Source: Lachnospiraceae bacterium P6A3 (GTDB lineage: Bacteria; Bacillota; Clostridia; Lachnospirales; Lachnospiraceae). Taken from it: a DNA stretch of 64,000 bases. The stretch's first letter is position 1. Every line of letters starts with the position of its first letter. This document shows, in pieces, positions 9,863 to 17,732 of this stretch. The stretch spans positions 436,911 through 500,910 of the forward strand of contig KL370861.1 of the NCBI GenBank assembly GCA_000702085.1. Direction: 5' to 3'. The notes beneath the pieces are model-generated. The model was not told where the DNA came from and did not search any database. It saw only the letters and a list, made by a program, of their open reading frames with translations. The position numbers and the translations under genes are program-made.

Positions 9863-9891
9863 TTGACTCAGGGTTTCGTCGGTGGTATTGT
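9863..9891 (+). promoter_or_regulatory. Sigma-A type promoter for the 9925 lipoprotein
   Basis: TTGACT, a 17-base spacer, then TATTGT, 34 bases before the start codon. The -35 matches 5 of 6 consensus bases and the -10 box 4 of 6. It suggests the fourth lipoprotein is transcribed apart from the three before it. Confidence 0.55.
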
Positions 9892-9924
9892 GTCTTTTGG
9901 TTTTGTATATAAAAGGAGGATAAT

Positions 9925-10761
9925 ATGAAAAAAGCAGCATTTAAAAAAGTTGTATCCCTTTCTCTTATGCTTACACTTCTTTCAGGCATTTGCGGATGTG
10001 GTGCAGCAAAGACTTTCCCCATCGAAGTATCCGAGACCAAAGTTGAGGTTGAGGTTGATGAGAAAGTAAAGGTCGAGATTGAGAATTACGACGACCTTAA
10101 GGACGTTGAAGTAGAAATCGATGACGAGGACATTGCTAAGGTTAAAGAAAGCAACGGAACCATCACCATCACCGGACTTGAGGACGGTAAGGCTAAGATC
10201 ACCATTACCGCTTCAAATTCAGACGAAGAAGTAACCATCAAGGTTACCGTAGTTGCTCCCGAAGAGCCTGAACCCGAACCTGAACCCGAGCCCGAACCCG
10301 AGCCCGAACCCGAACCCGAACCCGAGCCCGAGCCCGAACCTTCAACCACCGGATCTGTAGATGATTGGTACGGAACCTATTCCGGATACATCATGCTCAC
10401 CGGAACCGATGCATGGGAAGGCGAGGATTATTACTGGGACGATGTTGTTGCAAATATCGGCCATGTTGACGGCGGAGATTACTTCGAAGGCTTCTCAGAC
10501 ACCATGGATCTCTGGGGAGGAGAGTGGTCAAAGGATTCCAATTATCCCATCTTCACATTCTGGGTTGATCTTGAAGCAGATAAGATGACCGCTGACTGTG
10601 TAAACGATGCATGGATCCTTGATGATAATGACATCTCCGATGCAGCAAGCTACATGTGGTGGTATTCGTCAGAGCGTGATTATCTGATGTTCTCTTATGA
10701 TTATTATGATTCTGATTATAACGGCGGATTTGACGTATTTGTCTGCCTTTCCAAGGACTGA
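9925..10761 (+). CDS. Lipoprotein with Ig-like domain and Glu-Pro repeat
   Basis: Predicted 278-residue surface lipoprotein of unknown function. The signal peptide (about 1-25) ends in the lipobox GICGC. Residues 30-110 look like a bacterial Ig-like (Big_2) domain: alternating Val/Glu strands, then GTITITGLEDGKAKITITAS and VTIKVTVVAP. Thirteen Glu-Pro dipeptides form a rigid extended spacer. The C-terminal part (about 145-278) starts DDWYGTYSGYIML and is rich in Trp, Tyr and Asp; I do not recognise it. AAAGGAGG lies at the ribosome site. A promoter at 9863 and a terminator at 10784 mark it as a single-gene unit. The layout of anchor, Ig domain, spacer and head fits a cell-surface display protein. 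Confidence 0.85.
   Translation: MKKAAFKKVVSLSLMLTLLSGICGCGAAKTFPIEVSETKVEVEVDEKVKVEIENYDDLKDVEVEIDDEDIAKVKESNGTITITGLEDGKAKITITASNSDEEVTIKVTVVAPEEPEPEPEPEPEPEPEPEPEPEPEPEPSTTGSVDDWYGTYSGYIMLTGTDAWEGEDYYWDDVVANIGHVDGGDYFEGFSDTMDLWGGEWSKDSNYPIFTFWVDLEADKMTADCVNDAWILDDNDISDAASYMWWYSSERDYLMFSYDYYDSDYNGGFDVFVCLSKD
10264..10341 (+). repeat. Hexamer repeat encoding thirteen Glu-Pro dipeptides
   Basis: Thirteen in-frame copies of GARCCY (R = A or G, Y = C or T), mostly GAACCC or GAGCCC. A change in hexamer number would lengthen or shorten the spacer without breaking the frame. The codons alternate rather than being identical, which lowers the chance of slippage. Confidence 0.9.
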
Positions 10762-10783
10762 TAATTACCTGAAATAAGCTATT

Positions 10784-10817
10784 AAAAGGCGGATTCCGTG
10801 TGGAATCCGCCTTTTTT
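10784..10817 (+). terminator. Intrinsic terminator after the Ig-like lipoprotein
   Basis: Perfect inverted repeat with stem arms AAAAGGCGGATTCC and GGAATCCGCCTTTT around GTGT, ending in a T run. The flanking A and T runs could let it act in both directions. Confidence 0.88.
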
Positions 10818-10819
10818 AC

Positions 10820-10848
10820 TTGAAAAAAGCCTATCCTTGCGGTATATT
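10820..10848 (+). promoter_or_regulatory. Sigma-A type promoter for typA
   Basis: TTGAAA, 17 bases, TATATT, ending 24 bases before the typA ATG and directly after the preceding terminator. Confidence 0.6.
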
Positions 10849-10872
10849 ATTAAGGTTTTGAGAGGAGCAATT

Positions 10873-12705
10873 ATGATCACGAAGAGAGAAGACATAAGAA
10901 ATGTCGCAATAATCGCACATGTAGACCATGGCAAGACCACCCTGGTCGATGAGCTTTTGAAGCAGAGCGGTGTATTCAGAGAGAATCAGGAAGTGGCGGA
11001 GCGAGTAATGGACTCCGGAGATATCGAGCGTGAGCGCGGTATCACCATACTTTCCAAGAACACCGCAGTTACATATAAGAATACCAAGATCAACATCATC
11101 GACACCCCGGGACATGCGGATTTCGGCGGTGAGGTTGAGCGTGTTCTTAAAATGGTAAATGGCGTTATCCTCGTTGTTGATGCATTTGAGGGCGCAATGC
11201 CACAGACCAAGTTCGTTCTCAGAAAGGCACTTGAGCTTAAACTCCCCGTTATCGTATGTATCAACAAGATCGACCGTCCCGAGGCTCGTCCCAGAGAGGT
11301 TGTGGACGAAGTTCTCGAACTTTTCCTTGAGCTTGATGCGGATGATGCACAGCTTGACTGTCCTTTCGTATATGCATCCGCAAAGAGCGGTATTGCAAGC
11401 ATGGATCCCGATCAGCAGGGAACCAGCATGGCTCCTCTTTTTGATACCATTATTGATTACATTCCCGCTCCCGAGGGAGATCCCGAGGCAGGAACCCAGG
11501 TTCTTATTTCCACCATCGATTACAACGAGTACGTAGGACGTATCGGAATCGGTAAGGTAGAGAACGGATCCGTTAAGGTTAATCAGGAAGTTGTTATCTG
11601 TAACCATCATGATCCCGATAAGCTTATTAAGACCAAGATAAGCAAGCTTTATGAGTTCGACGGACTTAAGAAAGTCGAAGTAACGGAAGCTAAGATCGGA
11701 TCCATAGTTGCCATATCCGGTATTTCCGAGATACATATCGGTGACACTCTTTGCAGCCCCGATAATGTAAGCCCCATTCCTTTCCAGAAGATCTCGGAGC
11801 CTACCATTGCCATAGATTTCTGTGTTAACGATTCACCTCTTGCAGGTCAGGAGGGTAAGTACGTTACATCCAGACATTTAAGAGACAGACTTTTCAAAGA
11901 GCTTAATACAGACGTTTCACTCAGGGTCGAGGAGACCGAAGATACCGACAGATTCAAGGTATCCGGAAGGGGAGAGCTTCATCTTTCCGTTCTTATCGAG
12001 ACCATGAGAAGAGAAGGATATGAATTCGCGGTATCCAAGGCAGAGGTTCTTTACAAGACCGATGAAAACGGCAAGAAGACCGAGCCCATGGAAATTGCTT
12101 ATATCGATGTTCCCAATGACAACACCGGTGCCATCATCGAAAAGCTCGGCTCCAGAAAAGGTGAGCTTCGCAACATGAGCTCCATCAGCGGAGGCACCTA
12201 TACCAGACTAGAGTTCCTCATCCCTTCAAGAGGACTTATCGGATACAGAGGAGAGTTCCTCACCGATACCAAGGGTAACGGCGTCATCAATACCGAATTT
12301 GACGGATATGCACCTTACAAGGGAGATATCTCCTACAGAAAGCTTGGATCCCTCATTGCATTCGAAGCAGGCGAAGCTGTCACCTACGGACTTTTCAATG
12401 CTCAGGAAAGAGGAAATCTTTTCATCGGCCCCGGCGATAAGGTTTATGCCGGAATGGTTGTCGGCGAAACCGGCAAATCCGAGGATATCGAGGTTAATGT
12501 CTGCAAGAAGAAACAGATGACCAACACCAGATCGTCTTCCGCAGACGAAGCACTTCGTCTTACACCTCCCAAGGTTCTTTCCCTTGAGCAGGCACTCGAC
12601 TTCATCGAAACCGATGAACTCCTTGAGGTAACCCCTCAGACCCTCCGTATCAGAAAGAAGATCCTTGATTCAAGACTTCGTAAGAGAGCAAGCTTCAATA
12701 ACTAA
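10873..12705 (+). CDS. typA: Ribosome-associated translational GTPase TypA/BipA
   Basis: Translation-factor-like GTPase that binds the ribosome and supports 50S assembly and stress growth, 610 residues. G1 is AHVDHGKTT at about 15-23, then the switch region RERGITI, G3 DTPGHADF and G4 NKID. After the GTPase domain come the EF-G-like domains II, III and V and the TypA-specific C-terminus (KKKQMTNTRSSSADEALRL). The ATG at 10873 has GAGAGGAG seven bases upstream; a longer reading from 10798 runs back through the terminator and promoter and is rejected. Flanking promoter and terminator make this a single-gene transcript. Confidence 0.96.
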   Translation: MITKREDIRNVAIIAHVDHGKTTLVDELLKQSGVFRENQEVAERVMDSGDIERERGITILSKNTAVTYKNTKINIIDTPGHADFGGEVERVLKMVNGVILVVDAFEGAMPQTKFVLRKALELKLPVIVCINKIDRPEARPREVVDEVLELFLELDADDAQLDCPFVYASAKSGIASMDPDQQGTSMAPLFDTIIDYIPAPEGDPEAGTQVLISTIDYNEYVGRIGIGKVENGSVKVNQEVVICNHHDPDKLIKTKISKLYEFDGLKKVEVTEAKIGSIVAISGISEIHIGDTLCSPDNVSPIPFQKISEPTIAIDFCVNDSPLAGQEGKYVTSRHLRDRLFKELNTDVSLRVEETEDTDRFKVSGRGELHLSVLIETMRREGYEFAVSKAEVLYKTDENGKKTEPMEIAYIDVPNDNTGAIIEKLGSRKGELRNMSSISGGTYTRLEFLIPSRGLIGYRGEFLTDTKGNGVINTEFDGYAPYKGDISYRKLGSLIAFEAGEAVTYGLFNAQERGNLFIGPGDKVYAGMVVGETGKSEDIEVNVCKKKQMTNTRSSSADEALRLTPPKVLSLEQALDFIETDELLEVTPQTLRIRKKILDSRLRKRASFNN

Positions 12706-12710
12706 AACTC

Positions 12711-12747
12711 AGAGCCGGCAGGATTATCCCTGCCGGCTCTTTCTTTT
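12711..12747 (+). terminator. Intrinsic terminator after typA
   Basis: Twelve-base perfect stem AGAGCCGGCAGG / CCTGCCGGCTCT with a six-base loop, then a T-rich tract (TTCTTTT). Confidence 0.9.
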
Positions 12748-12768
12748 ACCGACCGCCTCTATCGGCTA

Positions 12769-12797
12769 TTGACACATGTATCGTGTAGTGTTAGTAT
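12769..12797 (+). promoter_or_regulatory. Promoter of the lysine-riboswitch dapA transcript
   Basis: Perfect -35 TTGACA, 17-base spacer, TAGTAT. It ends 21 bases before the aptamer, as expected for a riboswitch leader. Confidence 0.7.
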
Positions 12798-12818
12798 TTT
12801 TTTCAAGTTAATAAAAAC

Positions 12819-12983
12819 GGTAGAGGTTGCGCTGATCAAGAGTAGTAAGTCGGATGTGCCGTACACAGATGAGGACTTAAGAAAGGGTGAAGCGCCGAAG
12901 GAACGGTTTAAACGGAAGACCGGATCCTGGGCATACGATTAACAGTTGTATGACTGTCATCCTTAACAGGATGGGGAGCTATC
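12819..12983 (+). ncRNA. Lysine riboswitch (L box) aptamer upstream of dapA
   Basis: Lysine-binding leader RNA expected to switch off dapA when lysine is plentiful. L-box landmarks appear in order: GGTAGAGGTTGCG, ATCAAGAGTA, AGAAAGGGTGAAGCGCCGAAGG, CTGGGC, ACTGTCA and GGGGAGCTATC. The closing helix P1 is GGTAG at 12819-12823 with CTATC at 12979-12983. The element fills most of the roughly 380-base gap between typA and dapA, and a terminator follows at once. This order of landmarks matches the Bacillus subtilis lysC leader as I remember it. Only a covariance-model search is lacking. Confidence 0.92.
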
Positions 12984-13001
12984 AAATTATTTGTTGATAA
13001 C

Positions 13002-13037
13002 GGCTGACCGTATTTTATTACGTGTCAGTCTTTTTTT
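13002..13037 (+). terminator. Riboswitch-controlled terminator before dapA
   Basis: GGCTGAC-CGTA pairs with TACG-TGTCAGTC across a short A/T loop (one bulge, one G-U pair) and is followed by seven T. It lies 18 bases after the aptamer, consistent with transcriptional control by lysine. Confidence 0.82.
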
Positions 13038-13086
13038 ATAAAGACTGGCGGAACACGTAAACAAAATTCGAGAGGAGAACCACAAA

Positions 13087-14022
13087 ATGAGCAAACCTAT
13101 TTTCACCGGAGCTGCAGTTGCACTCGTAACACCCATGACCGCTGACGGAAGCGTTAATTTCGAAAAGCTCGACGAGCTTATCGAGTTCCAGATTTCCGGA
13201 GGAACCGATGCGATAGTAGCATGCGGAACCACGGGTGAAGCATCAACCCTTACACATGAGGAGCACTTGAATGTCATCAGACATACCGTTGAGAAGGTTG
13301 CAGGCCGCGTGCCCGTCATCGCAGGAACCGGCTCCAACAGCACAGAGACCGCAATCTACCTCAGCGTTGAAGCAGAGAAGGCTGGAGCCGACGCACTCCT
13401 TCTTGTAACTCCTTACTACAACAAAGCTACTCAGAAAGGACTTGTGGAGCATTTCGTAAAGACTGCGGAATCGGTTAAGATTCCAGTAATCCTCTACAAC
13501 GTTCCTTCAAGAACCGGATGCAATATCCTGCCCGCTACCGTTAAACAGATCAGAGAGCGTGCAAAGAACGTGGTAGCTATCAAAGAAGCAAGCGGAAACA
13601 TTTCCCAGGTTGCAACTCTTGCATCCATTATGGACGAGGATTTCGCAATCTATTCCGGAAATGACGATCAGATTGTTCCCCTCCTTGCACTGGGCGGACT
13701 CGGAGTTATCTCCGTTCTTTCAAACGTAGCACCTCGTCAGACACACGACATCGTAGCTTCATATCTTGAAGGAGATGTTAAGAAGAGCTGCAAGCTTCAG
13801 CTTGAGGCACTTGATCTTATCGGAAGCCTGTTCTGTGAAGTTAATCCCATTCCCGTTAAGACCGCACTCAATCTCATGGGAATGAATGCAGGACCTTTAA
13901 GACTTCCTCTTACCGAGATGGAAGAAGCAAACGCTTCAAGACTTAAGAAGTCCCTTGCGGATTACGGACTTAAGGTGGCAGAAGGCGCAGTTATCAAATT
14001 CAATGACCTTTCCAAAGACTGA
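13087..14022 (+). CDS. dapA: 4-hydroxy-tetrahydrodipicolinate synthase
   Basis: Condenses pyruvate with aspartate semialdehyde, the committed step to diaminopimelate and lysine; 311 residues, TIM barrel. Visible active-site residues are the GTTGE loop at 47-51, TPYYNK at 108-113, Tyr137 in YNVPSRTG and the Schiff-base Lys166 in IKEASG. GAGAGGAG lies upstream of the ATG. It is controlled by the lysine riboswitch before it and is followed 9 bases on by dapB, so both enter the lysine/cell-wall pathway from one transcript. Confidence 0.97.
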   Translation: MSKPIFTGAAVALVTPMTADGSVNFEKLDELIEFQISGGTDAIVACGTTGEASTLTHEEHLNVIRHTVEKVAGRVPVIAGTGSNSTETAIYLSVEAEKAGADALLLVTPYYNKATQKGLVEHFVKTAESVKIPVILYNVPSRTGCNILPATVKQIRERAKNVVAIKEASGNISQVATLASIMDEDFAIYSGNDDQIVPLLALGGLGVISVLSNVAPRQTHDIVASYLEGDVKKSCKLQLEALDLIGSLFCEVNPIPVKTALNLMGMNAGPLRLPLTEMEEANASRLKKSLADYGLKVAEGAVIKFNDLSKD

Positions 14023-14031
14023 GGAGTATAT

Positions 14032-14805
14032 ATGACAAGAATAATCATGCACGGCTGCAACGGCCGTATGGGACAGATGATCACCGGCATCGTTAAAGAC
14101 CGTGATGATGCTGAGATCGTCGCAGGAATAGATGTAGCCGATACCATTACCACAAACACTTATCCCGTGTTTACCGACATTAATGCATGTGATGTGGAGG
14201 CAGATGTTGTTATAGATTTTTCCACCGCATCCGCTGTCGATAAGCTTATGGATTATTGCGAGGCAAAGAACCTTCCCCTTGTACTGTGCTCAACCGGACT
14301 TTCCGAAGAGCAGCTGTCCAAGGTTAAGACTCTTTCCGGTAAGATCGCCGTTCTTAAGAGTGCAAACATGAGCCTCGGAATCAACCTTCTCCAGAAGCTT
14401 CTTAAGGATGCTGCGGCAATCCTTGCTCCTTCGGGATTTGATATCGAGATAGTTGAAAAGCACCACAGAATGAAGCTTGATGCTCCCAGCGGAACCGCTC
14501 TTGCTCTTGCCGATTCCGTTAACGAAGCTCTCGGTAATGAATATGAGTATGTCTATGACAGATCAACCAGAAGAGAAAAGAGACCTGACAAGGAGATAGG
14601 CATCAGTGCGGTAAGAGGTGGTACAATAGTGGGTGACCACGATGTTATCTTTGCGGGAACCGATGAGGTTATCACTTTCTCTCACAGCGCATATTCCAGA
14701 GCAGTATTCGCAAAAGGCGCTGTAAGTGCTGCGGTATTCCTTGCGGGAAAACAGCCCGGATTTTATGATATGAGCAATGTTATCGAGGAGTCGCTTAACA
14801 AGTAA
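14032..14805 (+). CDS. dapB: 4-hydroxy-tetrahydrodipicolinate reductase
   Basis: NAD(P)H-dependent reductase acting on the DapA product, 257 residues. The nucleotide-binding loop GCNGRMGQ is at 8-15. The catalytic and substrate segment HHRMKLDAPSGTA begins at His144 and contains the general-acid His and Lys148. GAGGAG precedes the ATG. Its stop shares a base with the next gene start (TAATG), so hisA is likely translationally coupled to it. Confidence 0.96.
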   Translation: MTRIIMHGCNGRMGQMITGIVKDRDDAEIVAGIDVADTITTNTYPVFTDINACDVEADVVIDFSTASAVDKLMDYCEAKNLPLVLCSTGLSEEQLSKVKTLSGKIAVLKSANMSLGINLLQKLLKDAAAILAPSGFDIEIVEKHHRMKLDAPSGTALALADSVNEALGNEYEYVYDRSTRREKRPDKEIGISAVRGGTIVGDHDVIFAGTDEVITFSHSAYSRAVFAKGAVSAAVFLAGKQPGFYDMSNVIEESLNK

Positions 14806-15584
14806 TGAGATTTCGTCCCTGTATCGACATTCACAACGGAAAAGTAAAACAGATCGTAGGGTCATCACTGAAAGATGAAGGAAGCAGTGCATCCGAAAAT
14901 TTCGTATCGGAGAAGACTTCTGTTTACTATGCCGGCATGTTTCGTGAAAAAGGTCTCAGGGGCGGACACGCCATTATCCTAAATAAAAAAGGAACTCCCG
15001 AGTATGAAGCTTCGTATGACGAATGTATCAAAGCACTTAATGCTTATCCCGGCGGGCTTCAGGTAGGCGGAGGTATCACTCCCGAAAATGCGAAAGAGTT
15101 TCTTGATGCGGGAGCTTCACATGTAATAGTTACTTCTTATGTGTTTGCTGACGGTCTTATCAAAAAAGATAATCTTGAAAAGATAAGTAAAGCTGCGACA
15201 CCGGAAAGACTTGTTTTGGATCTGAGCTGCAAAAAATATGAAGATAAGTATTACATCATGACGGACAGATGGCAGAACAGGACAGGCACCGAACTGACCG
15301 CGGATCTTCTTAAAGATCTTTCCCGCTATTGTGACGAGTTTTTGATCCATGCGGTGGATTCCGAGGGGAAAGCAAACGGCCCCGAAGAAGGCGTGCTTGC
15401 CATTCTTAAGGACTTTACGCTTCGCCCGGTAACATATGCGGGAGGTATCGCATCTTATGACAATATCGTAAGCATCGGATCAAAGTGCGACGGAAGAGTT
15501 GATATTACCGTAGGATCCGCACTGGATATTTACGGCGGAAAACTTGATATGGATGAGATCATTAAGATCTGCGGACGGTATTGA
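14805..15584 (+). CDS. hisA: ProFAR isomerase, eukaryotic-type HisA
   Basis: Predicted phosphoribosylformimino-5-aminoimidazole carboxamide ribotide isomerase of histidine synthesis, 259 residues, TIM barrel. The N-terminus RFRPCIDIHNGKVKQIVGS and the later LQVGGGI, LDLSCK, HAVDSEGK and VTYAGGI segments resemble the eukaryotic HIS6 branch more than ordinary bacterial HisA. It overlaps the dapB stop by one base and so sits under the lysine riboswitch. That is odd for a histidine gene; no other his gene is in the window. A HisA/TrpF-like double role cannot be judged from sequence alone. A terminator follows. Confidence 0.87.
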   Translation: MRFRPCIDIHNGKVKQIVGSSLKDEGSSASENFVSEKTSVYYAGMFREKGLRGGHAIILNKKGTPEYEASYDECIKALNAYPGGLQVGGGITPENAKEFLDAGASHVIVTSYVFADGLIKKDNLEKISKAATPERLVLDLSCKKYEDKYYIMTDRWQNRTGTELTADLLKDLSRYCDEFLIHAVDSEGKANGPEEGVLAILKDFTLRPVTYAGGIASYDNIVSIGSKCDGRVDITVGSALDIYGGKLDMDEIIKICGRY

Positions 15585-15601
15585 ACAATTAATTTTTAAA
15601 T

Positions 15602-15632
15602 GAGCTTCGGATAACTTCCGGAGCTCTTTTTT
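15602..15632 (+). terminator. Intrinsic terminator after hisA
   Basis: GAGCTTCGG / CCGGAGCTC stem with one mismatch and a seven-base loop, followed by six T. Confidence 0.85.
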
Positions 15633-15715
15633 ATTGATTTTATGATATTATTGCATGCTTTTTTGCTTTATTTTGCTCATAAAACGCTAAATGTTACATC
15701 ATTGTTACGAAAAGT

Positions 15716-15744
15716 TTGCATAAATTTTTTTATAATGCTATAGT
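15716..15744 (+). promoter_or_regulatory. Promoter of the LytM-like/bactofilin pair
   Basis: TTGCAT, 17 bases, TATAGT, with an extended -10 (TGCTATAGT). It ends 33 bases before the start at 15778. Confidence 0.62.
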
Positions 15745-15777
15745 TACCCATTATCGGAACTATTTTTCGGAGGTTTG

Positions 15778-16602
15778 ATGGCTTCACGCTTTGTCTATGT
15801 GCTTAAAGATTCAAAGCACAGAAAAAAAATCAGACGCCAGATGATCGTGGCATCCGACGATGTAAACGAACGGATCAAGCCGGTCAGGATTCACAAAGGA
15901 CTTATTTACACGGGCACATTGTTATTGTGTACCGTTCTTGGTGTATCTGCAGGATATTTTGCCAATGAAGCCGGAATAATCAAGCGTTATACCGACGGCA
16001 TCAATATCAGAAACGAAAGAATTGCTTCTCTTGAAGCTGAGGTAACAAGGCTTAACGGTGTTATAGCTTCCAAAGATTCCGATATTCAGATCCTCTCACA
16101 GACCGTAAATACCAAGAGCGATGAACTCGAGGAACTTACCGGCAAACTGGAGAGCATGTACATTCCCACAGGATTCCCTTTAAGCGGCTCTGCCACCATG
16201 AGCAGTACTTTTGACGGTGACATTCCCGTTATCATTTTTACCGGCTCTGAAGGCGATTATTGCAAAGCAACCGCCGCAGGCACAGTCATAGAGATCAGAA
16301 CCAATCCTAAAAGCGATGATGACGGATCCATTGCTGAATATTATGTTGCGGGTGAAGCGGTAGACAGTTCCGAAAAAGAGGTAAGAGACCTCGGTTATTA
16401 CACTGTTATCACTATCGATCACGGCAACGGATATCTCACCATATATATGAACGACGGTGATCCGATGGTATCCGAAGGCGATACGGTATCTGCCGGCAAT
16501 ACTCTTTACAATCTGAAATCGGGCAATACCTCATTGGGCTACAAGATGATTTATGAAGGCAATTACATAAATCCGGATGAGGTTATGATAATAAGCGGTT
16601 GA
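15778..16602 (+). CDS. Membrane-anchored degenerate LytM (M23-like) protein
   Basis: Predicted envelope protein of 274 residues. A basic N-terminus (about 1-40) leads to one membrane segment (LIYTGTLLLCTVLGVSAGYF) and a coiled coil (about 75-120). A C-terminal M23/LytM-like beta domain contains VITIDHGNGYLTIYMN and a lipoyl-like GDTVSAGNTLYNL. The usual zinc ligands HxxxD and HxH are not visible; where active M23 enzymes end the strand in His, this has Asn. It is therefore probably not catalytic and may act as a scaffold or activator. CGGAGG lies before the ATG at 15778. The bactofilin 51 bases downstream is a known partner type for LytM proteins in cell shape. Confidence 0.82.
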   Translation: MASRFVYVLKDSKHRKKIRRQMIVASDDVNERIKPVRIHKGLIYTGTLLLCTVLGVSAGYFANEAGIIKRYTDGINIRNERIASLEAEVTRLNGVIASKDSDIQILSQTVNTKSDELEELTGKLESMYIPTGFPLSGSATMSSTFDGDIPVIIFTGSEGDYCKATAAGTVIEIRTNPKSDDDGSIAEYYVAGEAVDSSEKEVRDLGYYTVITIDHGNGYLTIYMNDGDPMVSEGDTVSAGNTLYNLKSGNTSLGYKMIYEGNYINPDEVMIISG

Positions 16603-16653
16603 TCTTCGGATCTTCCGTAAAAATGATTTAAAGATTTCCAAGGGAGTACAGTC

Positions 16654-17145
16654 ATGAAAAATCAAAAATTGAATATCAGTACGCTTATCGGTAAAGGCTC
16701 CGTCATGAACGGCGATTTTGCCGCACCGGGCAGCGTTCGTATCGACGGAAAGATAACCGGCAATGTTAACGTGGAGGGAACTCTCGTTATCGGAACCAGC
16801 GGTGTTATCAGAGGAAATGTTAAATGTGCCGGCATTGTTGTGGGCGGTGACATCGAAGGCAATATAATTGCTCCCGAAAGAGCAGAGCTGTCGTCCACTT
16901 CGAGGATAATCGGCGACATCCACACCGGTAATATCATTATCGATGAAAAGGCTCTTTTCCAGGGCAGGATCGTAATGAATGAAGACGGTGATCCCGTAAG
17001 GGAAAAAGAAACCTTATCCTACAAGACCAAGGAAAGAAAAGATTCCAAGAAGGCCGCATCCGAGGTGAAGGAAGCTCTGGAAGAAGCCAAAGAAAATGAG
17101 CCCGAACCGGTAGAAGAGAAAATAGTCGAGGCTGAAGAGAACTGA
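16654..17145 (+). CDS. Bactofilin (polymer-forming cytoskeletal protein)
   Basis: Predicted 163-residue bactofilin, which self-assembles without nucleotide into filaments on the membrane. The core (about 8-110) is a beta-helix built from short Gly/Ile/Val turns: GKGSVMNGDF, GSVRIDGKITGNV, GVIRGNVKCAGIVVGGDIEGNI, IIGDIHTGNIII. The C-terminal 50 residues are a charged Glu/Lys tail. AAGGGAG precedes the ATG. Pairing with a LytM-like membrane protein suggests the two place or restrain cell-wall synthesis. A strong terminator follows. Confidence 0.93.
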   Translation: MKNQKLNISTLIGKGSVMNGDFAAPGSVRIDGKITGNVNVEGTLVIGTSGVIRGNVKCAGIVVGGDIEGNIIAPERAELSSTSRIIGDIHTGNIIIDEKALFQGRIVMNEDGDPVREKETLSYKTKERKDSKKAASEVKEALEEAKENEPEPVEEKIVEAEEN

Positions 17146-17154
17146 ATGCAAAAT

Positions 17155-17191
17155 AAAAACTGTGGAAAGGATTTCTTTCCACAGTTTTTTT
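17155..17191. terminator. Bidirectional terminator between bactofilin and yerC
   Basis: AAAAACTGTGGAAAG / CTTTCCACAGTTTTTTT with a short loop. A on one side and T on the other serve the converging + and - genes alike. Confidence 0.9.
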
Positions 17192-17206
17192 ATATTATCC
17201 GTCTCT

Positions 17207-17506
17207 TTATTTGCCTTCTTTTTCCTTCATTCTGGCAAGGACTACATCGTATCCGTCATTGCCGTAAGTAAGGCTTCTGTTTACTCTGCTTATGGTAGCG
17301 GTTGAAGCACCGGTCTTTGCGGAAATTGCAAGATAGGTCTGGCCTTCTTTTAACATCTTGGCAACTTCAAATCTCTGGGACATACTGACCAGCTCGCCGA
17401 TGGTACACAGATCTTCGAAGAAAGAATAACATTCATCGAGGGTCTGAAGCTCGAGGATTCCTTTAAAAAGCTGATCTACCGATTCCGATTTCAACTTTTC
17501 GTTCAT
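17207..17506 (-). CDS. yerC: TrpR-like transcriptional regulator YerC
   Basis: Small DNA-binding protein of the TrpR/YerC-YecD family, 99 residues. The TrpR-type helix-turn-helix is visible as SQRFEVAKMLKEGQTYLAISAKTGASTATISRVNRSL. The ribosome site on the - strand is AAAGGAGAAC. It stands alone, convergent with bactofilin and divergent from the acyltransferase. A palindrome at 17538-17550, between the start codon and the probable promoter, could be its own operator. In other Firmicutes yerC is often next to pcrA or purine genes; here it is isolated. Confidence 0.92.
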   Translation of the reverse strand: MNEKLKSESVDQLFKGILELQTLDECYSFFEDLCTIGELVSMSQRFEVAKMLKEGQTYLAISAKTGASTATISRVNRSLTYGNDGYDVVLARMKEKEGK

Positions 17507-17532
17507 TGATCTGTTCTCCTTTATCCGTAAAT

Positions 17533-17550
17533 ATTCCGCATTCGGAATGC
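17533..17550. promoter_or_regulatory. Palindrome upstream of yerC, candidate operator
   Basis: GCATTCGGAATGC (17538-17550) is a perfect 13-base palindrome, overlapping ATTCCGCATTCGGAAT (17533-17548), also an inverted repeat. It lies about 30 bases before the yerC start. Binding by YerC is inference only. Confidence 0.4.
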
Positions 17551-17732
17551 ATTTTCTTTTAATTGCTTTTACAAGTTAAAATTTTAATACTTTAATGAGT
17601 GAAAGTAAAGAGGGCATAAGAAAGCAACGAAAGATTACAAAATTCATATAAAAATGTATGTTTTGGTTGGTGGATTCCGTAAACTCCCAGGAATAATATG
17701 ATGTTAACAATCATTGCAAAAGTGAGGTGTTT

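Noticed and set aside
10264-10341. Short tandem repeats as a possible CRISPR array
   Set aside because: Six-base units with no spacers, in frame and coding Glu-Pro; a protein repeat.
10831-11736. 301-codon open frame on the - strand
   Set aside because: It is the reverse of typA and runs through its promoter; no signal for expression.
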